The notes: generated from the letters alone by a model not told the origin. Positions 41,132 through 64,000 are shown, counted from the stretch's first letter. The stretch is DNA of 64,000 nucleotides from Hirudo medicinalis (GCA_011800805.1 MPNW01000006.1:199732-263731), one strand, 5' to 3'. A program made the numbers and translations.

Positions 41132-42927
41132 TCACATTGGCAACTTGATCTTGTCTCCAGGCTTGAAGGCAGGCATGCCCATATAAGGACAAGATGCACA
41201 TCTGAAAGCATCCCCAAGGTAACACTGGAATAAACCAAATTATGGTAAGGACAAGACTATTATCAAGATAAGCATGATGGTCATCAATATTGTGGAGTAA
41301 TCATTTCTTAAGTAGAAGCTTAACGCACATTAAAATACTTCATTGACGATTATAAAAATTATCTGGAAGTTTAAATTAATTAAAATTAGAAAAATAGTCA
41401 TCTGTCAATTTTAATAGTGCATCATCAATGTGATAATTTACAATCATAGAATCAATACAAGTACTAAAATAAATGCACCAAGTAATACAGAATACATAAT
41501 AATTATGGCACGAACTGTTTTAGCTTACATTTCCACAAGCAGACTTTGAAATGTCAGCATTGATTGGCTTGTCAAGCTTCAACCCAACCTCTTTTTCTAA
41601 CTCCTCAGCCAAACCACAAGAGCAGTTCTTACAAGCCTGCCTTTTGCCGGTGGTGGCGCAAGCTCCTGCAATACGTGCGTTTAAATGAATTTTTGCCAAT
41701 CATTTAAATAACATAGGCTGTTAAATTAAAATACATTAAGTGAAATTCTACTAAATGTATTTTAATTTGAAATCCTACTAATGATACGGCTTTTAAAACT
41801 CTTCTTATGAAATTTATGGAATGCTTATTAATTAAAAGACGATCGATTCGGTCGTTCGATAGACTGGCTTGCCTTTCAGAGAAACGGGATCGGGTTTCGC
41901 AAAATCTTGCTGGTCCAGGATGGAGTCAGAGTCCATGAGGTCATCGTCCATCATGTCATTTGCTGACAGCTTCCAGATATGTTTTGATGACGCTAAAAAT
42001 TAAAGTGATTTGATTCAACAGAAGCATTGGTGAAAAAAGTATTGAGTTGATATTTGCTTTCAAGTATTAAAAATCAAATCAAGAAAACAGTTTCCCACAT
42101 GATTCAAATTAAAACAAATAGGTTGCTCAAGCATACATGCAAATTTAAATTTAAATCAATTGTTAAAAGTATGATTCTGATGGACTTATTTTACAAATTT
42201 AGATTGAGCAACTATTCATCAAGAATACAAACTGTTACAAACTATGAATAACCCTAACCTCTGCCTGTGCAAGTAAACAAATAAATCTGAGGGAGCATTC
42301 TAACCTTGGTTGAATTTGATTGGAACACTTGTTCCAATTTCATAAGAGGGTTTCTTGGCTGTTATTATTGCCCCATCATGTATACCAAACCATTCATTTT
42401 GAGTTGAGTTATGAACTTCCTGCAAAATAACATATCTCAATTCATAACTGAAAATATACATGAACATAATCTCAAAATCAAACCGTAGCTTCAGGGTGGA
42501 TAAACCCAGACAAAGTAAAGGCAGACCTCAGGTTCTCTAAAGTCGATCCAGATGGCGCCATGATGAACAATCGTCCATCTGGTTTTAGAATTTTTGTCAC
42601 TAAACACAACTGTACCATGCTCAGCTTAGAAATATCCTTCACCATCATGAAGCACACATCAATGGATGATGACAGATCATCAACTGAAAATAAATATTTG
42701 AGAGCATCAATTAATAAAATTACAGTCAACGAAAAAAACAATTTTATAAAAAAAGTAGCAGATGTTTAATAACCATTTTGGTCCATATTGTCAAAGGTTT
42801 GTTGTAAAGTCTTAGTTAGGGTTTTAGAGCCACAAAACTGCCCTAACATTTGGACCTTATCGCTTAGTTCATCGTAAAATATTATAGTTCTGTTGTTTTC
42901 TTCTAAATTCAGGTTGATAGACGACAT
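41132..42927 (-). CDS. CIAPIN1: Anamorsin (CIAPIN1/Dre2), cytosolic Fe-S assembly, 272 aa
   Basis: Exons, 5' to 3': 42774-42927, 42484-42683, 42305-42419, 41873-41992, 41529-41665, 41132-41224; 819 nt in frame. The N-terminal part is the methyltransferase-like fold without a full SAM motif ([17 protein letters not shown]). A linker with [16 protein letters not shown] follows, then the two Fe-S motifs: C-x8-C-x2-C-x-C (from [10 protein letters not shown]) and C-x2-C-x7-C-x2-C ([15 protein letters not shown]), the latter spanning the last intron. It ends [13 protein letters not shown]. Known role: receives electrons from NDOR1 in the cytosolic Fe-S cluster pathway. The intron after 41873 appears to use a GC donor (AAAG|GCAAGC). 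AATAAA overlaps the stop codon (41127-41132), though whether it is used is unknown. Confidence 0.95.
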
Positions 42928-43587
42928 TGTCCAGGTTGTCCAAAAATCAGCTCCGAAAGCTTGTTTTGATATTGTATCGCTAACGATAATGTAGGGAAGA
43001 AAATGTGATGCTAAAAGTGATTAATCATGACATTGTTCTTAAAATTATTTTATTGCTATCGCATACTTGTAAGTTTTAATTTTTAGCAATAATAAATGTG
43101 CATGTTACACGAATAAAACTTAATGCATAAATTTAGCCGCAAATTTCAATTCATATATATAACTTTTAAGTCTTATTTTATTTTTTAAACAACTAATGAG
43201 CGCAAATTAACAAATGTATGGGCAACTGTGCTAAAAGTGCTCTACCTGCTGAACCAGGTAGCCAAAGTCAGAATGTTTGTTTAGGCATCGTGTGAAGGGA
43301 CGGCTGGCTAGCCTGGTTGGCCCAGAGTCATTGTCAAGGCTGCAGATTCTTCTAAACTTCGGTTCAAAGCTGTGTTAATATTTTGGATAATTCGAGTTCG
43401 AGCTTCCGGTTTTACGAATAACTATTTTAAAAGAATTTATGTTACGTCAAATAGGTTAAATAACCTGCGCATTGTGTAAAATGATGTTTTATTTAAAAGT
43501 GATTTTGCTCTAACATTTGTTGTCGAAAATCAATCTGTCATAGCAATATATAAGAAGAGAACGGAATCGATTTGGCAGACTAGAAGA
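42928..43587. promoter_or_regulatory. Shared upstream region of CIAPIN1 and the FAM43-like gene
   Basis: This 660-bp spacer separates two divergent start codons. No exon or repeat is evident; a GC-richer patch lies at 43250-43340. It may act as a bidirectional promoter. No clear TATA box is seen near either start. Confidence 0.4.
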
Positions 43588-45244
43588 ATGCTAAACCCGC
43601 TCAAGTTCATGGTTAACAAGCGATCTGTAAACATTTCCGAAAGAGATCACACTTATAAGGTGAAATATCTTGGAAACGTCTTGATCTCTTTCATGAGAGG
43701 GGATGGATGTGTTGACCGCCCACTTGATATTCTGTGGAAGAACTACCTCAATAATGAACATTCAGCCTTTTCTATGAAGCTGACCATATGTGCCTCAGGA
43801 CTAAAGGTGCCAAATCTGAACATTTCTTCACATAAAATATATGCAGGGCTGCCGAGAGGGGGGCAAATGCCCAGGGGCCACTCAATTTTTTTGGGCCAGC
43901 CTGGGTTTTAAAATATTATCTTTGTGACCATTTTTTTTCTTTTCCATTAACAAATTGACATAACCTAGGGGCCCGTGGCTGCTCTGCCTTGGGGCCCGAA
44001 ATTTCTGTCGGCAGCCCTGGATATATGTACATTTTGCAGATGTTGTTATATTTCCTTTGCTTTTGAGATACATATTAACAATATAACACTTCAACTTTTT
44101 CGTTCAAACATGTTTTGTAAAAATAAGCTCGCCATTTAGAGGAGATTGCTTTTTCAACTATCCACTTGTACTGTTTTAAGTACGTAAAAACTTTGTCACT
44201 AAATTTATATTTGTGGTTTTTATTATTAACCGACTGATCAGTTTCAGCCTCTTCTAAGGCCATTGTCAACGTAGTGCAGAAAAAAAAGGTGACACTGTTA
44301 CATAAATAATTAAAAGTGAATGTATATTAATACATTCTTCAGAAAGACTCAATTGTTAACCAATTGGCGAGCAAAGCCAACTTATGGGTGGATTAAGCCT
44401 TAACTCAAACCCCAACCCTAACCCTGGAAAACTGACAAAATTCACTCCCCATGAGTTGGCTTTTGCCCATCACTTCTCTAGGTACCGATAGACTCTTAAT
44501 TACTTTACATGTTTGGTGCAGCATTTAATGATTGATTGATGACTGATTTTGAAAATGCTTTTCTGATACATCCACTAAGGTGGAAACAGATGACCAAGGC
44601 TTAACTGAATATCGATGGCACAGAATCATTTTCTGCACTCACCACTCTGTCTACCCTAGGCTGTTTGTTTGGGTCTACAAGCATGAGGGTAGGAAAATGA
44701 AAATTGAACAGAGGTGCCATGCAGTTCTCTGCAAAGCAGAAGAAACAGCCATTTTCATAAGCAACCAGCTAAAGACCAGGTGTGGAACATACTCAATTTG
44801 TTAATGTGAATTTGCAGCTCTTTGATTGAATCTGAGCTAAACCTTAATAAATGCCAATGTACTTACCTCAAAATTTGGAGACATAAAATGTATAGGAATC
44901 TCTTACAGCCTTGATCTTGAATGAATGCCCCATCTTGATCCAGGAGAGCCTCAGCTTTCATGGAGTACACCAAAGAAAAGATGAGAAACCAGAATTCTCG
45001 GCTTGCGATCGAAAGGTCAAAGATCGTACCGTTTCATTCCATCCCCAAACCGAGCTGTAAAAAAGTCCGAACAAAATTCTTGACGCTCGGATCCAACTTC
45101 AGACCTCCCTCTGAGCTTTCAACTGCTGCTCCAAAACTTGACTCCATAAATGAGGATGATGAGACAGAAGCACAAGACATGAATGGATTTTCATGCTCTG
45201 ACAGTGTTTGGTTGGATGGAATTTTTTCTTTTATTTTAAATTAA
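43588..45244 (+). CDS. FAM43: FAM43-like PTB-domain protein, 239 aa
   Basis: Exons 43588-43806, 44580-44779 and 44944-45244 give a closed 720-nt frame. The PTB/PID domain is split over exons 1 and 2: YKVKYLGN, RGDGCVD, WKNY and MKLTICASGLKV, then HRIIFCTHH, PRLFVWVYKHEG and RCHAVLC. A helical segment AFMEYTKEKMRNQNSR and a low-complexity acidic tail ending in hydrophobic residues follow in exon 3. This matches human FAM43A/B from memory, although the protein is shorter than the human ones. The family's function is poorly known; PTB domains usually bind NPxY-type peptides. Intron 1 holds a hAT MITE and a dispersed repeat. An AATAAA at 45269-45274 lies 25 nt after the stop. The frame is open upstream of the ATG, so an earlier start is possible. 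Confidence 0.9.
43844..44019. mobile_element. 176-bp hAT-type MITE with target-site duplication
   Basis: Terminal inverted repeats CAGGGCTGCCGAGAG at the left end and CTGTCGGCAGCCCTG at the right end bound an internal sequence with no gene. The flanking 8-mers 43836-43843 and 44020-44027 are AATATATG and GATATATG, so 7 of 8 bases agree, as expected for an 8-bp hAT target-site duplication. It is inserted 37 bp inside intron 1 of the FAM43-like gene. Confidence 0.9.
44101..44246. repeat. Dispersed 146-bp repeat, copy 2
   Basis: Matches 26976-27121 with about eight mismatches. On the minus strand it is inside an open frame of 64 codons with residues such as KVFTYLKQYKWIVEKAISSK, which I do not recognise. 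It lies in intron 1 of the FAM43-like gene. Confidence 0.75.
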
Positions 45245-46298
45245 ACAATCATATTTGTTTCCAAAGTTAATAAAATGATCGTCATCCATCATAAATAATA
45301 ACTTCACCAACACTTTATTCAGATCCTTATAATAACAATTGAACATCACAAAGTTTCAGCATACTTCTGATCAACCATGCTCAAAAAAAATCACAAAATA
45401 AAGAACTTCTGTGAACAGCTAGCTAATAGTTAGCTAGTTAGAACTAACAGCTAATTAGAACTTTACACTGTATTTTCAAACTAAATAAAACCCCAATCAC
45501 GTTCCTCTTACTGAGACAAAATTTATTATGCAGTTTAGATCATGAAATCAACATGCCTGGATTTGAAGATGCTGAAGAGGAAGCCACGAACGACAGCTTG
45601 AATGGTTAATTTTATGCCCATAGATTGACGCATACAAATTCTTTTTAGGGTCCATAGGCCATTTGGTGTTTCATATCTTGTTTTAGTTGTTTGCTCACTC
45701 ATGTCCATTACTTGTTTCAAAACATTTATTCATCATTATCTCTTTAAGCTAGAGTTCTGTACGACAAGCAGATTTTATAATCGTTATTCTAACATTATTA
45801 CAACAAATCATATCCTGAGATCTTTAACAATCAAGTTTTTGTAGTTATGTCTTGATAACTTCGTAAAATTTTATACATTTTCTATTAAAGAAATTCACAA
45901 TTGAATATACACAATTGACAAAAACCACTTTACAGCTCAGGATCCAGAGAGGTTCAGTAATGAATCTGGATTCCTGGAGGAAAGTGAGGAACACACCATG
46001 CAGAAATTTTGATCCAAAAGTAAAGCTCAAGTTTCTAAATTATCTCTAAATTAATTCTATTCCCTTCAACATTTGTTAAAAGCTAAAGTGATAGCTGGAA
46101 TGGTATATGCAACAAATTGTTTGTATTTTTTCTCATTTTTATCGTGTTTCTCCTTAATTCTAGTTTTTGAAATGTTTTTGATCTCCTTGACATTTAAAAG
46201 TTTTGCATTCCCAATAAATGAGAATTGTTCAAAAGTAATGCTTTTATGTCTAGAACTTTTTAAAAATAAAGCGTTATTAATAAATGTAAAACGAAATT
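45245..46298. other. Spacer between FAM43-like and LRRC9 3' ends
   Basis: Apart from the FAM43-like polyadenylation signal at 45269-45274, I see only AT-rich sequence. The open frames here lack any family motif or splice context. The two genes converge on this spacer. Confidence 0.5.
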
Positions 46299-57450
<11,152 letters not shown>

Positions 57451-57707
57451 AACTATATGCTAAAGCAGTTTTTGGTAGCCTTATGCCTAGTAACCAAATG
57501 TTATCGGTGTTACTAAGTAAAAATTAATAAGACATTTTATATTGCATAGCTATGTAACCGTTTAAACAATTTTTTAAATAAAAAATATAGTTTGATTATT
57601 CTGTCGAACAGAATTACACTGATATCCACTAATACCAACTATGTTTACATTGAGTGAGTTTACCGATTATGACTGTATCGATGTGTATCAGCTGGTGATT
57701 TCTAGAC
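57451..57707. promoter_or_regulatory. Bidirectional promoter candidate, LRRC9 / TBC1D25
   Basis: Only 257 bp separate the LRRC9 start codon (57450, minus) from the TBC1D25 start codon (57708, plus). Both 5' UTRs and the promoter must fit here unless upstream exons exist. The sequence is AT-rich without a clear TATA box for either direction. A conserved regulatory motif such as an X-box could not be identified by eye. Confidence 0.55.
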
Positions 57708-60700
57708 ATGAAGTACATTGTGAATAACATGGAAGAAGAAAAAACTGTTGTGCGAATTAGGGTGAAGGTGAATTAAAATTTGTAATTACATATAACTTTC
57801 TTTAATGTATGAACTGCGGAAATTGGGATTTGTTATTCTTGACATTTAGTAATCTAGAATGTAGTGATTTTTATGATAATGAAAGTGAAATCGTATGATT
57901 AATCAATTTTATGGAATATTTCATCAAAATGTACAACGTTGTATCAACAAATATAAATAAATATGTCAATATTGCAAGCATTTGTACAGTGTTGGTGATT
58001 GATAACCTTCCTACAACCTAGAAATGTAATGAGACATCAAAACCTGAATACAAGAAGATGTCTGTTGATCCCAGCTTGACTTCATTTGATGTTCTTCGAA
58101 ATCTCCTTATTCGAGCCTTTGACATAAAGAGGTAATGTCAGATTCTGAACCATGATTTATGAATATTTTAAGGTTTTTTATATTTTTTTTAACTTTCGCT
58201 TAACTTTACTTGCAGCAATTTCTCAATAAGTTATCTGTCAATGGATGATAGGGGGGTAGATACCTACTTGTCCATGCTGTCAGATTGGGATTTAGAGGCA
58301 GCTATCTCTACTTCTTGCAAGCCATACTTATGCTTGAAAGTAGAATTGAGGAATGCAGATAAAGGTATCTTCAATTTTGTAATGGTCCATAACATATGTC
58401 ATATTTATTTCTCATTTTTACATTTCTTAGGTCTAGAAGAATGGGATGCTATACACAAATCTGATTCACTCAATAAGGCCATCACAAAAACAATACCAGG
58501 AGGGACAGTCTTTAATAATTTCTTCAAATCAATTTCCAAAGTTCTTGGTAATTTTCTTAGTTCCAAATTGAATGATTTGTGAATAATTAATTTGTTGTGA
58601 ATTTAATTTGTAATATTAAAGACTTTTTATTTAGTTAATGTTGAACAAATAATTTTAATCACATAACAACAATGCAGCTAAGTTGATGTAATAAATAAAT
58701 TTCATGAAAGGGAATGTCCTTTAAGAGACTTTCAGTAAATATTTACAGCTTTTACAACATATTTGATAAATTTGATTTCTAATCAGATCTAATTTGATTA
58801 CGGTTATGTTATAATGTTTTTGAAGGAATAAAAAGTGAGGATGTCTCCTCTCCAGCTCATAATCCTATCTCTCCAATGTCAGATGTTCAGTTCAGAATGT
58901 TTCAGAACAAGGTCGGGTGTCTCATACACAGAGATCAGTTCAAGTTGGCCGTATTTCAGTCAGGGGTCGAGGAGTCCCTGAGGAAAGTCGTGTGGAGGCA
59001 TTTATTGGACGTATACCCCGAACATCTCAACGGGCAGGAGAGAATGGAGCACCTGAAGGTATGGCTTTGATTTTATGGGAAGCCCTTTTTCCATGAATAA
59101 CAAACATAAGCAAAAAAAAAACACAAATAATTGATCCATAAAAGAAATGATGTCCAAAGGCTAAGTCCAAAGGTATTCAAACCAGCGTTTTAGATTTTGG
59201 GCAGTTTTTTCGAAACTCGGGTTTCGGGTTAAAACCCGGAACTCGGGTTTTCCCTATCCATTATAAACTTATTTACTAATAACAGCTAAAGAAGCCAAAG
59301 GCAATTTTATATACCATATATAGACATATATAATAAGGTTAATAGAATTTATTTTCTGTAAAACTTTTGTAGCACCATCATTGCACATTGCAGTGTCATC
59401 ATTAAGTTCTTAGTTTGTCATTACAGAAAAAGCTCTTTCTGCTTCCATTGAAGTTGGTCAAATTGTTGTCAAACATCTGTAAAGTTTGTCCAAGTTTTCA
59501 GGTCTTTTCTTAGTTGCTTGAAACAACTGAATTTCTTTTTTGATGATATGGGAGACAAATCCACATTCAAGTTGACTTTGTTGTGGGTCTTGCTCCTGCA
59601 GAAATATATTTAGCTCATCATACAGGGAGATTTCCATTTTAGAAACTTCTTTGTTCTCTTCAGCGACATCCTTGACTTCAATTTCAAAGCCATCATCATC
59701 ATCTTGGTCAACTTCATTAGCTTTAAACAAACGTTCCATTAAGTTTGTTGCAAGGATGGTAATCTTGGTCTTCTGAATTTTGATACCAAACTCATCGTGA
59801 GTCTCATCAAGGAAGTCTGCCAATTTCAAAAATTTAATCAGATGGGCCAGCTCTGGATTGCTCAGCTTTAGCACTCGAATTTCAAATTTTTGAAACACAG
59901 TCTTCCCGATAGGAGTGTTTAAGTCTCTCAACTTCTTCAATGTGAATGCTGTTACGTTTTCAGCTAGGACGAGGTCAGCATATTCTTGACACAAATATTG
60001 CACTGCAATTTCAAGAGGAGCAAGTGCATCACAAAGTTCTTTAATCGTGGCCAGTTCTTGGTCATTCAGATCAAACTGCTGATCAATCTGAAGCATTGCA
60101 ATTTTCACTTCTTTTTTCACCTCATAAAAACGTTGCAGCATTTTCAAAAGACTATTCCATCGTGTTTTACAGTCCAGTAAAAGATTCTTTTCTTTACCAA
60201 AAGTTTCTATGTTTTGAGGTTGCAGATTTACATCATTATGGACAGGAGATTTTCGAAATAGCTTAACAATTTTCCTGACTTTTGCAATAATCTCCTTAAG
60301 CTCAGGAACAAAATTTGATAACTTGTCTTCAGTCGATTCTTCTTGATAATCAGAATCATCATTTTCCTCTTCTTGAAAATCAAACTCTTCAATTTCCTCA
60401 TCTTCCATGTTGTCCTCTTCTGATCTACTTTCCTGACTTTTGTATAGGACATCACAGACATCCAAATGAATGGCATGTGCTAGACAAGCAACATGGAGAG
60501 GGTTAGCGACCAAACTTCATCATGATGCTTACACCATCAGTGACTGAGGCTACAACGTCATCATCCAAAGAAACTTTGTACTCACTGAGCCTCTCTTTGA
60601 AAAGCTGAATCAATCTTTCTGTGTTCATGCTCCCCACAACTCTAATTAGACCTAGAGATTGGAAGTCAGTTGAAAAATGTAAATTCAGATTTATGAATCA

Positions 60701-63700
60701 TTGGTTTCTTGTTGATGTTGATTTATCAAAATTAATTGAAAAACGACTATTGCACTCTTGATTTCAACAATTTGCTCTTGAAAATGTTTCATGAACAGAA
60801 CTTTAATTTGGCTTGGGCAGGAGGATGCAATCTGATTTAAAAGCACGTTTGATAAGAGAACTATTAGCATTTTTATTGAAAGATAGGCCATCTAAAGCAA
60901 CTAGACCAAAGCAACTTGGCCACAACTTCATCAACTGCTCTTTGATAAAATAGTCACCAGTTACGTGAGTTTTCAATTTGGTCCCCTCAAAAGATGAGGC
61001 ATCAGGGAGAGTTCTGACTTCAATATGAATTTGTAAAACCCGGGTTTCGGCACCCATAAAATCTATGAAAAAACCTGGGTTTTTGGGTTCGGGGAAACCC
61101 TAATTCAAACCCTATTAGGAAGGCTGCCAATATGTTTTTAATCATTACTTCTTTTTTTACTCTGACTCACTCAATGAATGAACTCAATTGCTGGCAATAT
61201 TTGTCATAGTGCCTGCACATCCCATTGGGATAATTTGTGCACTCAAAATATGGGCTAAATAAATGTAATGTAAATACAAAAGAATTCTAAATGAAAAGCA
61301 AATCTTTTGTTTTTTTGATGAGCAAATAAGCAAGCAAAACAAGAAGAGAATGGGTGCAAGATGGAAGGAAGAAATGACCAGATATTCAAATGTTTACGAG
61401 GCAGCAAATACAATTTGTAGAGTGATTTAAATATTGACATCAAGGTAGATGTGACCATTTCTTAGCAAAATTACTCAACAATATTCATTAAATTATTTTA
61501 TCTCTACTGTTGGATTATTTGTCCCATTTAGAGAAAATCGAATGAGTATTATGAGCTGAGGGAAACTTGGAAGTCAAGGATGGCGAATAAAAGCATGACC
61601 CCCGATGAGAAGCAGGTCATGAATACTGTCAGAAAAGACGTATTGAGGACCGACAGGCACCACAGGTCTGTTTGGATTAGATTTATAGTTATTATGACAT
61701 TTAATAAAACAAGTTAAATAATGTTATAAATATAATAATGTGCTAAAGACTGTCTGAATTATTACTGTAATATCCTTTGCATGTTATTACTGTTTGGGTT
61801 ATGTTCAATGTTCCTTCTAAAGGCTAGTGCAGATAATTTTAATGATGAAGTCCAGAAAGCATGGCTTGTGATGACATTGAAGTTGCACGTAGATGCCATC
61901 AAAAGGGAATAAGACAAACAACTGTGTCCAGAAGCACATATTTTCTGCAAATTTTTTTGCCACATTTTCCAATAAGAGACAAAAATTAGATGTTGTTGGT
62001 GAGGAAGAGGTCGATAGATAATTGACTGACATAACTTCAGAGTTATCATCTCTTAATTGATATCTCCACCTAAAAAAATTATATGCAGTCCTAAACACTG
62101 GATTACCCAATTGCTGGATTTGAACTGAGTTTTTAAAGATTGGTATTGCCAAAACATATAAAGCAAAATATTGGTATTGGTATTGCCAATACTTTTGTAG
62201 AGTATTGTTAACAACTCTGGCCATCACATCCACATATACTCCTATACATACCAAGATACAAAATTCCTTTGCCAGATCCAAAATCACTACTTCACTTCAT
62301 CACATGCTTAGTCCCAAAAATATATTCTAAGATTCCAATCACCCAGCAACCAAACTTATCTACCTTCAAATGTATGTTTAAAATATTCATTATTGACTCG
62401 CCATTGCTTCAGTGACGTATTAATTCAGTCCTTTATTTNNNNNNNNNNNNNNNNNNNGATTCCAATCACCCAGCAACCAAACTTATCTACCTTCAAATGT
62501 ATGTTTAAAATATTCATTATTGACTCGCCATTGCTTCAGTGACGTATTAATTCAGTCCTTTATTTTACTCTCTGTCTGTAATAATTTACCATAGACTTAT
62601 AACTAATTTTTAAATATAGTATGGGCAGTCCAGATAGCGGGATGCCATTCTTTAGGACAAAATTCCTTGAACCAATATAATTTTATTTTCTGCTCATGTT
62701 GTACATATATTTTGTTCATTTGTTTGGCTCATTGAAAAAAATAATGTATATAAATTGGGCTATTCTTACTCGTCATCATTAATTTCATTATCATTGGTGT
62801 GCTAATATTAATAGGATAGCAGAGCATTATATTAATACACAGATAGTTGAAAGAATTATATATTTATGTTCATAAAGGTTACTGATTGCATTGCATTTTT
62901 TTCTCAGTTTTTTTGAAGGAGCAGATGACAACCATAGCAGTCTGATGCTGCTCAACATTCTAGTCACCTATGCCTTCACTCATCCTGAGGTGTCCTATTG
63001 CCAAGGCATGAGCGACCTTGCTTCTCCCCTCCTGGTCATTCAGAAGGATGAAGCATCAGCCTACATCTGCTTTTGCTCACTCATGCTTCGACTGAGGAGC
63101 AACTTTCTTCCTGATGGAATCATGATGACCTCCAAGTTCAGGCATCTATCTCTCCTACTTGAGTACCATGACCCAGAATTTGCTGACCGACTCAAGAACC
63201 ACAGGTTGGAGGCAGATCTCTTTTTCTGCTATCGATGGATTCTTTTGGAGATGAAGCGAGAGTTTCCATTGGATGAGGCAGCTTATGTCCTGGAGGTCAT
63301 GTGGAGCACGCTGCCCACCAAGCTTCCAGGAAGAGATGGAATTTTACTCATGGATCCACAATTTGTTTCCTCTGCTTATTTGTCCAGTCATCCTAAGCCA
63401 TCACTGAGTTACATCATCCTAAAGAAGAAGTTTTCTGTTGCTGGTGATGGAATAGAGTGCAGTCGGAACATTGCCCAGAACACTCCTACAGGTAACATCT
63501 TGGAGAGCCCGTCAGATGAGACACCTACTGCTATGGAATTGGTTGATGTCAACATGGAAGAGTACCTGGAATTAAAAAGAAAATCACAGGAGATTGAGCG
63601 CTCACTTGAATCTTCTCTCCATGACCTCATTCCATCGACTTCAGAACACCAAGGTGAGTATATATGTTTAATTCAATGCTTTATAATATTGATCATATTT

Positions 63701-64000
63701 ATCATAGTCTCATAGTTTTTAATTATATTAAACATTTTAATATTTATAGTTTATTTTTTTATAATTAAATTTATTATTTATTTACATTTTTAATAATTTA
63801 ATTAAAATATTTATTAATTTATAATTTACGCTTTATTGGTTGAATTTACCATAGTCTCATAGTGTTTAATTATTTTAAACATTTTAATATTTTATATAAA
63901 TAATATCCCTCTAATTGGCATTTGCAAAAACTAATGTTATTTTCTTAATCAAGTATTTGATGAAGCAAGACAAAATGATCAGAAGTCAGCGCCAGATAAA
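57708..64000 (+). CDS. TBC1D25: TBC1 domain family member 25, Rab GTPase-activating protein (3' end outside window)
   Basis: Exons 57708-57767, 58022-58131, 58216-58364, 58431-58547, 58826-59058, 61532-61665, 62908-63653, and the start of the next at 63954 running off the window. All phases agree. The N-terminus has the ubiquitin-like/PB1-like region typical of TBC1D25 (VVRIRVK, FDVLRNLLIRAFDI, LSDWDLEAA, KPYLCLKVELRN). The TBC domain follows with SLRKVVWRHLL, the arginine-finger motif KDVLRTDR, and the glutamine-finger motif YCQGMSDLASPLL, then FFCYRWILLEMKREFPLDEA and EVMWSTLP. All catalytic residues are present, so an active RabGAP is expected. Known role: GAP for Rab33 and others in autophagosome maturation, binding ATG8 proteins. 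Intron 5 (59059-61531) carries an antisense hAT transposon, and intron 6 contains the assembly gap. Confidence 0.93.
59184..61102 (-). mobile_element. Decayed hAT transposon inside TBC1D25 intron 5
   Basis: The transposase remnant is flanked by blocks rich in GGGTTT/AAACCC: 59216-59250 on the left with ACTCGGGTTTCGGGTTAAAA, and 61035-61100 on the right with AAACCCGGGTTTCGG. These look like subterminal inverted repeats. The 9-mer ATTCAAACC occurs directly at 59175-59183 and 61103-61111 and may be the target-site duplication. The terminal inverted repeats themselves are poorly preserved, so the exact ends are tentative. Confidence 0.65.
59395..61057 (-). pseudogene. hAT-family transposase remnant, broken
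   Basis: Reading down the minus strand, LVALDGLSFNKNANSSLIK comes first (60803-61057). A frame change follows. Then come the catalytic-core words TSTRNQ, SLDDDVVASVTDGVSIM and CLAHAIHLDVCDVLYK, and the region with TRWNSLLKMLQRFYEV. The longest intact frame is 59458-60513 (351 codons). The C-terminal hATC dimerisation motif PTSMEAERAFS is still recognisable just past an in-frame TGA at 59458. At least one frame change and two stops show that it is not functional. Its acidic stretch (EEENDDSDYQEE) is unremarkable for the family. It lies antisense to TBC1D25. Confidence 0.8.
62331..62565. other. Assembly gap flanked by an exact 108-bp duplication
   Basis: Nineteen Ns occupy 62439-62457. The 108 bases before the gap (62331-62438) are identical to the 108 bases after it (62458-62565). 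This is what two contig ends that overlap but were not merged look like, so the true sequence is probably 127 bp shorter. It is in TBC1D25 intron 6 and does not alter the coding model. Confidence 0.9.

Noticed and set aside
44395..44430. CCCTAACCC-like telomere repeat (also near 52698)
   Set aside because: Only two or three imperfect units each; too short for an interstitial telomere.
61762..62287. 156-codon minus-strand open frame in TBC1D25 intron 6
   Set aside because: No recognisable domain, an overlapping frame of similar length, no supported splice sites, and antisense to a clear gene; it may be transposon debris.

Overview
This window is animal nuclear DNA, most likely from a lophotrochozoan invertebrate such as an annelid or mollusc. 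The gene set points to an invertebrate: a myoinhibitory-peptide/sex-peptide-receptor-like GPCR, a four-and-a-half-LIM protein, anamorsin, FAM43, LRRC9 and TBC1D25. All are split by short AT-rich introns, with abundant microsatellites and short SINEs. A leech-like genome would fit, but the species is not shown by the sequence. There are no bacterial-style operons, CRISPR arrays or rRNA genes.

Layout. (1) 0.7-19.5 kb, minus strand: two tandem paralogues (copy A 703-11396, copy B 13328-19491) of a large cysteine-rich secreted protein, which I rebuilt exon by exon. Both have a signal peptide; copy A ends in a GPI-like hydrophobic tail and copy B in a similar but weaker one. Every inner exon keeps its length and phase, apart from one 3-nt difference and one intron present only in A. 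I could not name the gene. (2) 19.5-34.8 kb: gene-poor, repeat-rich DNA with a good TATA promoter at 31.69 kb. (3) 34.8-36.9 kb, plus: a neuropeptide GPCR. (4) 37.5-39.6 kb, minus: an FHL LIM protein. (5) 41.1-42.9 kb, minus: anamorsin (CIAPIN1), head-to-head with (6) a FAM43-like PTB-domain gene, plus, 43.6-45.2 kb, which carries a hAT MITE in its first intron. (7) 46.3-57.45 kb, minus: LRRC9, 27 coding exons, about 1305 residues. It lies head-to-head, 257 bp apart, with (8) TBC1D25, plus, from 57.7 kb to beyond the right edge. A decayed hAT transposon sits antisense in one TBC1D25 intron, and another intron holds an assembly gap flanked by an exact 108-bp duplication.

The housekeeping genes (Fe-S assembly, Rab-GAP, LIM scaffold, probable ciliary LRR protein) show no shared pathway. 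Two of the neighbouring pairs look like shared bidirectional promoters. The least described part of the window is the tandem secreted-protein pair and the signs of gene conversion, intron turnover and minisatellite growth within it.
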